From assembly GCF_001592005.1 (NCBI RefSeq), contig NZ_BCVZ01000001.1:372001-436000 (forward strand): 64,000 nucleotides of DNA, in the 5' to 3' direction. Source of the DNA: Bacillus sonorensis NBRC 101234 = KCTC 13918. GTDB taxonomy: Bacteria > Bacillota > Bacilli > Bacillales > Bacillaceae. Numbering within the stretch: position 1 is the stretch's first letter; each line of letters starts with the position of its first letter. Both the position numbers and the translations under genes were made by a program. Of this stretch, positions 63,427 to 64,000 are shown piece by piece. Under the pieces are notes generated by a model that made no database searches, had not been told where the DNA came from, and saw nothing but the letters and a program-made list of their open reading frames with translations.

Positions 63427-64000
63427 TTATGATGACGCGGCCAGGATTCCCAGCACAGCGATAAGCAATGCGAATCCATATATGATATCTTTTACTTCAA
63501 GCCGGGTCGTTTGATAATACGTCCGGTTCCTTGTACCTGTGAAACCGCGCGCTTCCATGGCAATCGCTATTCTTTCGGATTTGCGGATGCCTTGCGAAAA
63601 TAACGGCAAAGAATATCGGATAAAGGCCTTCCAGCTGTTTTTTTGTTTGTAGCCCCTGATTTTATGCGCAGCTTTCATCTGCGAAAGCTCCGATTGAAAC
63701 AGCGGAACAAACCGGAAGCCGGCCAACAGTCCATACGCCCATTTTGGCGACAGCCTGCATTGATGGATCAAGCTCATGATGAACTTTGTTAAATCTGTAG
63801 TGGATGTAAACAGAAGCCCGTAAGTGACAAATCCCAGCATCCGCAAAGCGATGGTCAGCCCATTTGTCAGACTCTCTGTCGTCACGTGAAACCAGGCCCA
63901 TTCCCAAAGCGTTTCCTCGCCTTTCCCAAAAGCGGCCATCATCCAACATACGAGAATGAAAAAAATAAAATAAGGCAAAAGACGCTTCAGCAGATATGCT
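63427..64000 (-). CDS. EcfT/CbiQ-type transmembrane component (partial, YkoC-like)
   Basis: At least 191 residues; the N-terminus lies beyond the window end, where the frame is still open. Three or more helices are followed by the cytoplasmic coupling helices. They carry the two EcfT signatures, here AAHKIRGYK and AIAMEARGFTG, where the Ala-Arg-Gly type motifs grip the ATPases. The gene's own terminator marks it as last in its operon. In Bacillus this could be YkoC of the hydroxymethylpyrimidine transporter YkoEDC or another EcfT; without the neighbours I do not name it. Confidence 0.75.
   Translation of the reverse strand, partial: AYLLKRLLPYFIFFILVCWMMAAFGKGEETLWEWAWFHVTTESLTNGLTIALRMLGFVTYGLLFTSTTDLTKFIMSLIHQCRLSPKWAYGLLAGFRFVPLFQSELSQMKAAHKIRGYKQKNSWKAFIRYSLPLFSQGIRKSERIAIAMEARGFTGTRNRTYYQTTRLEVKDIIYGFALLIAVLGILAASS

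Overview
The window reads as chromosomal DNA of a Bacillus of the B. licheniformis group (B. licheniformis/paralicheniformis). Most genes have recognisable B. subtilis counterparts (yxdLM-yxeA, yxkH, cimH, yxkD, pepT, yxjG/H, ykcBC, nupG, katE, citH, bglPH, licT). The window also carries an anaerobic arginine deiminase operon (arcABDC plus arcR), which B. licheniformis has and B. subtilis lacks. All family and symbol assignments come from reading the sequence; no database search was run.

Layout. 1-3.7 kb: a probable response-regulator operator, a wrecked DUF418 membrane-protein gene, then an intact peptide-antibiotic-sensing ABC module (yxdL, yxdM, yxeA). 3.8-8.6 kb: two small unknown proteins, a lipoprotein polysaccharide deacetylase, a divergent MocR-type regulator/FMN-protein pair, and two decayed genes. 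8.7-11.4 kb: citrate/malate transporter CimH, a secreted glycerophosphodiesterase and an Excalibur-domain protein. 11.5-15.4 kb: an LXG polymorphic-toxin locus with a colicin-E3-like C-terminus and candidate immunity proteins. 15.6-19.8 kb: an LTA-synthase-family protein, an unknown membrane protein, and yxkD under a guanidine-I riboswitch.

19.9-26.2 kb: an ArgR paralogue, arcA-arcB-arcD-arcC and the Crp/Fnr-type arcR. Together these convert arginine to ornithine, ammonia, CO2 and ATP under anaerobiosis. 26.2-29.1 kb: a phospho-beta-glucosidase and an orphan PTS IIC under a cre site. 29.2-33.9 kb: a BcrA/LanFEG-type ABC exporter divergent from its own two-component system. 34-36.4 kb: an ECF sigma/anti-sigma pair and a membrane protein. 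36.6-37.9 kb: peptidase T.

37.9-46 kb: a beta-fructoside operon (ABC importer without ATPase, CscB-like permease, GH32 hydrolase, fructokinase) facing a LacI-family regulator, with a pair of palindromic operators and a cre between them. 46-49.1 kb: a chorismate-lyase-like protein, a secreted RsiV-like protein, and a MetE-like gene under an S-box. 49.2-53.5 kb: a ykcB-ykcC glycosyltransferase operon ending in an epimerase-like protein that lacks the catalytic tyrosine. 53.6-58.9 kb: nupG under a guanine riboswitch, katE with a SigB-type promoter, and citH with a terminator-rich leader. 58.9-63.2 kb: licT-bglP-bglH with a clear RAT/terminator switch. 63.4-64 kb: a partial EcfT-type membrane protein.

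The window is dominated by carbon and nitrogen uptake genes under many identifiable RNA and DNA switches (guanidine, SAM and guanine riboswitches, LicT antitermination, cre sites). Interspersed are niche-defence modules: two antibiotic-type ABC systems, one LXG toxin and one ECF pair. Four decayed or partly decayed genes sit in the first 8.6 kb or are suspected there. No rRNA, tRNA, IS element or CRISPR array was seen.
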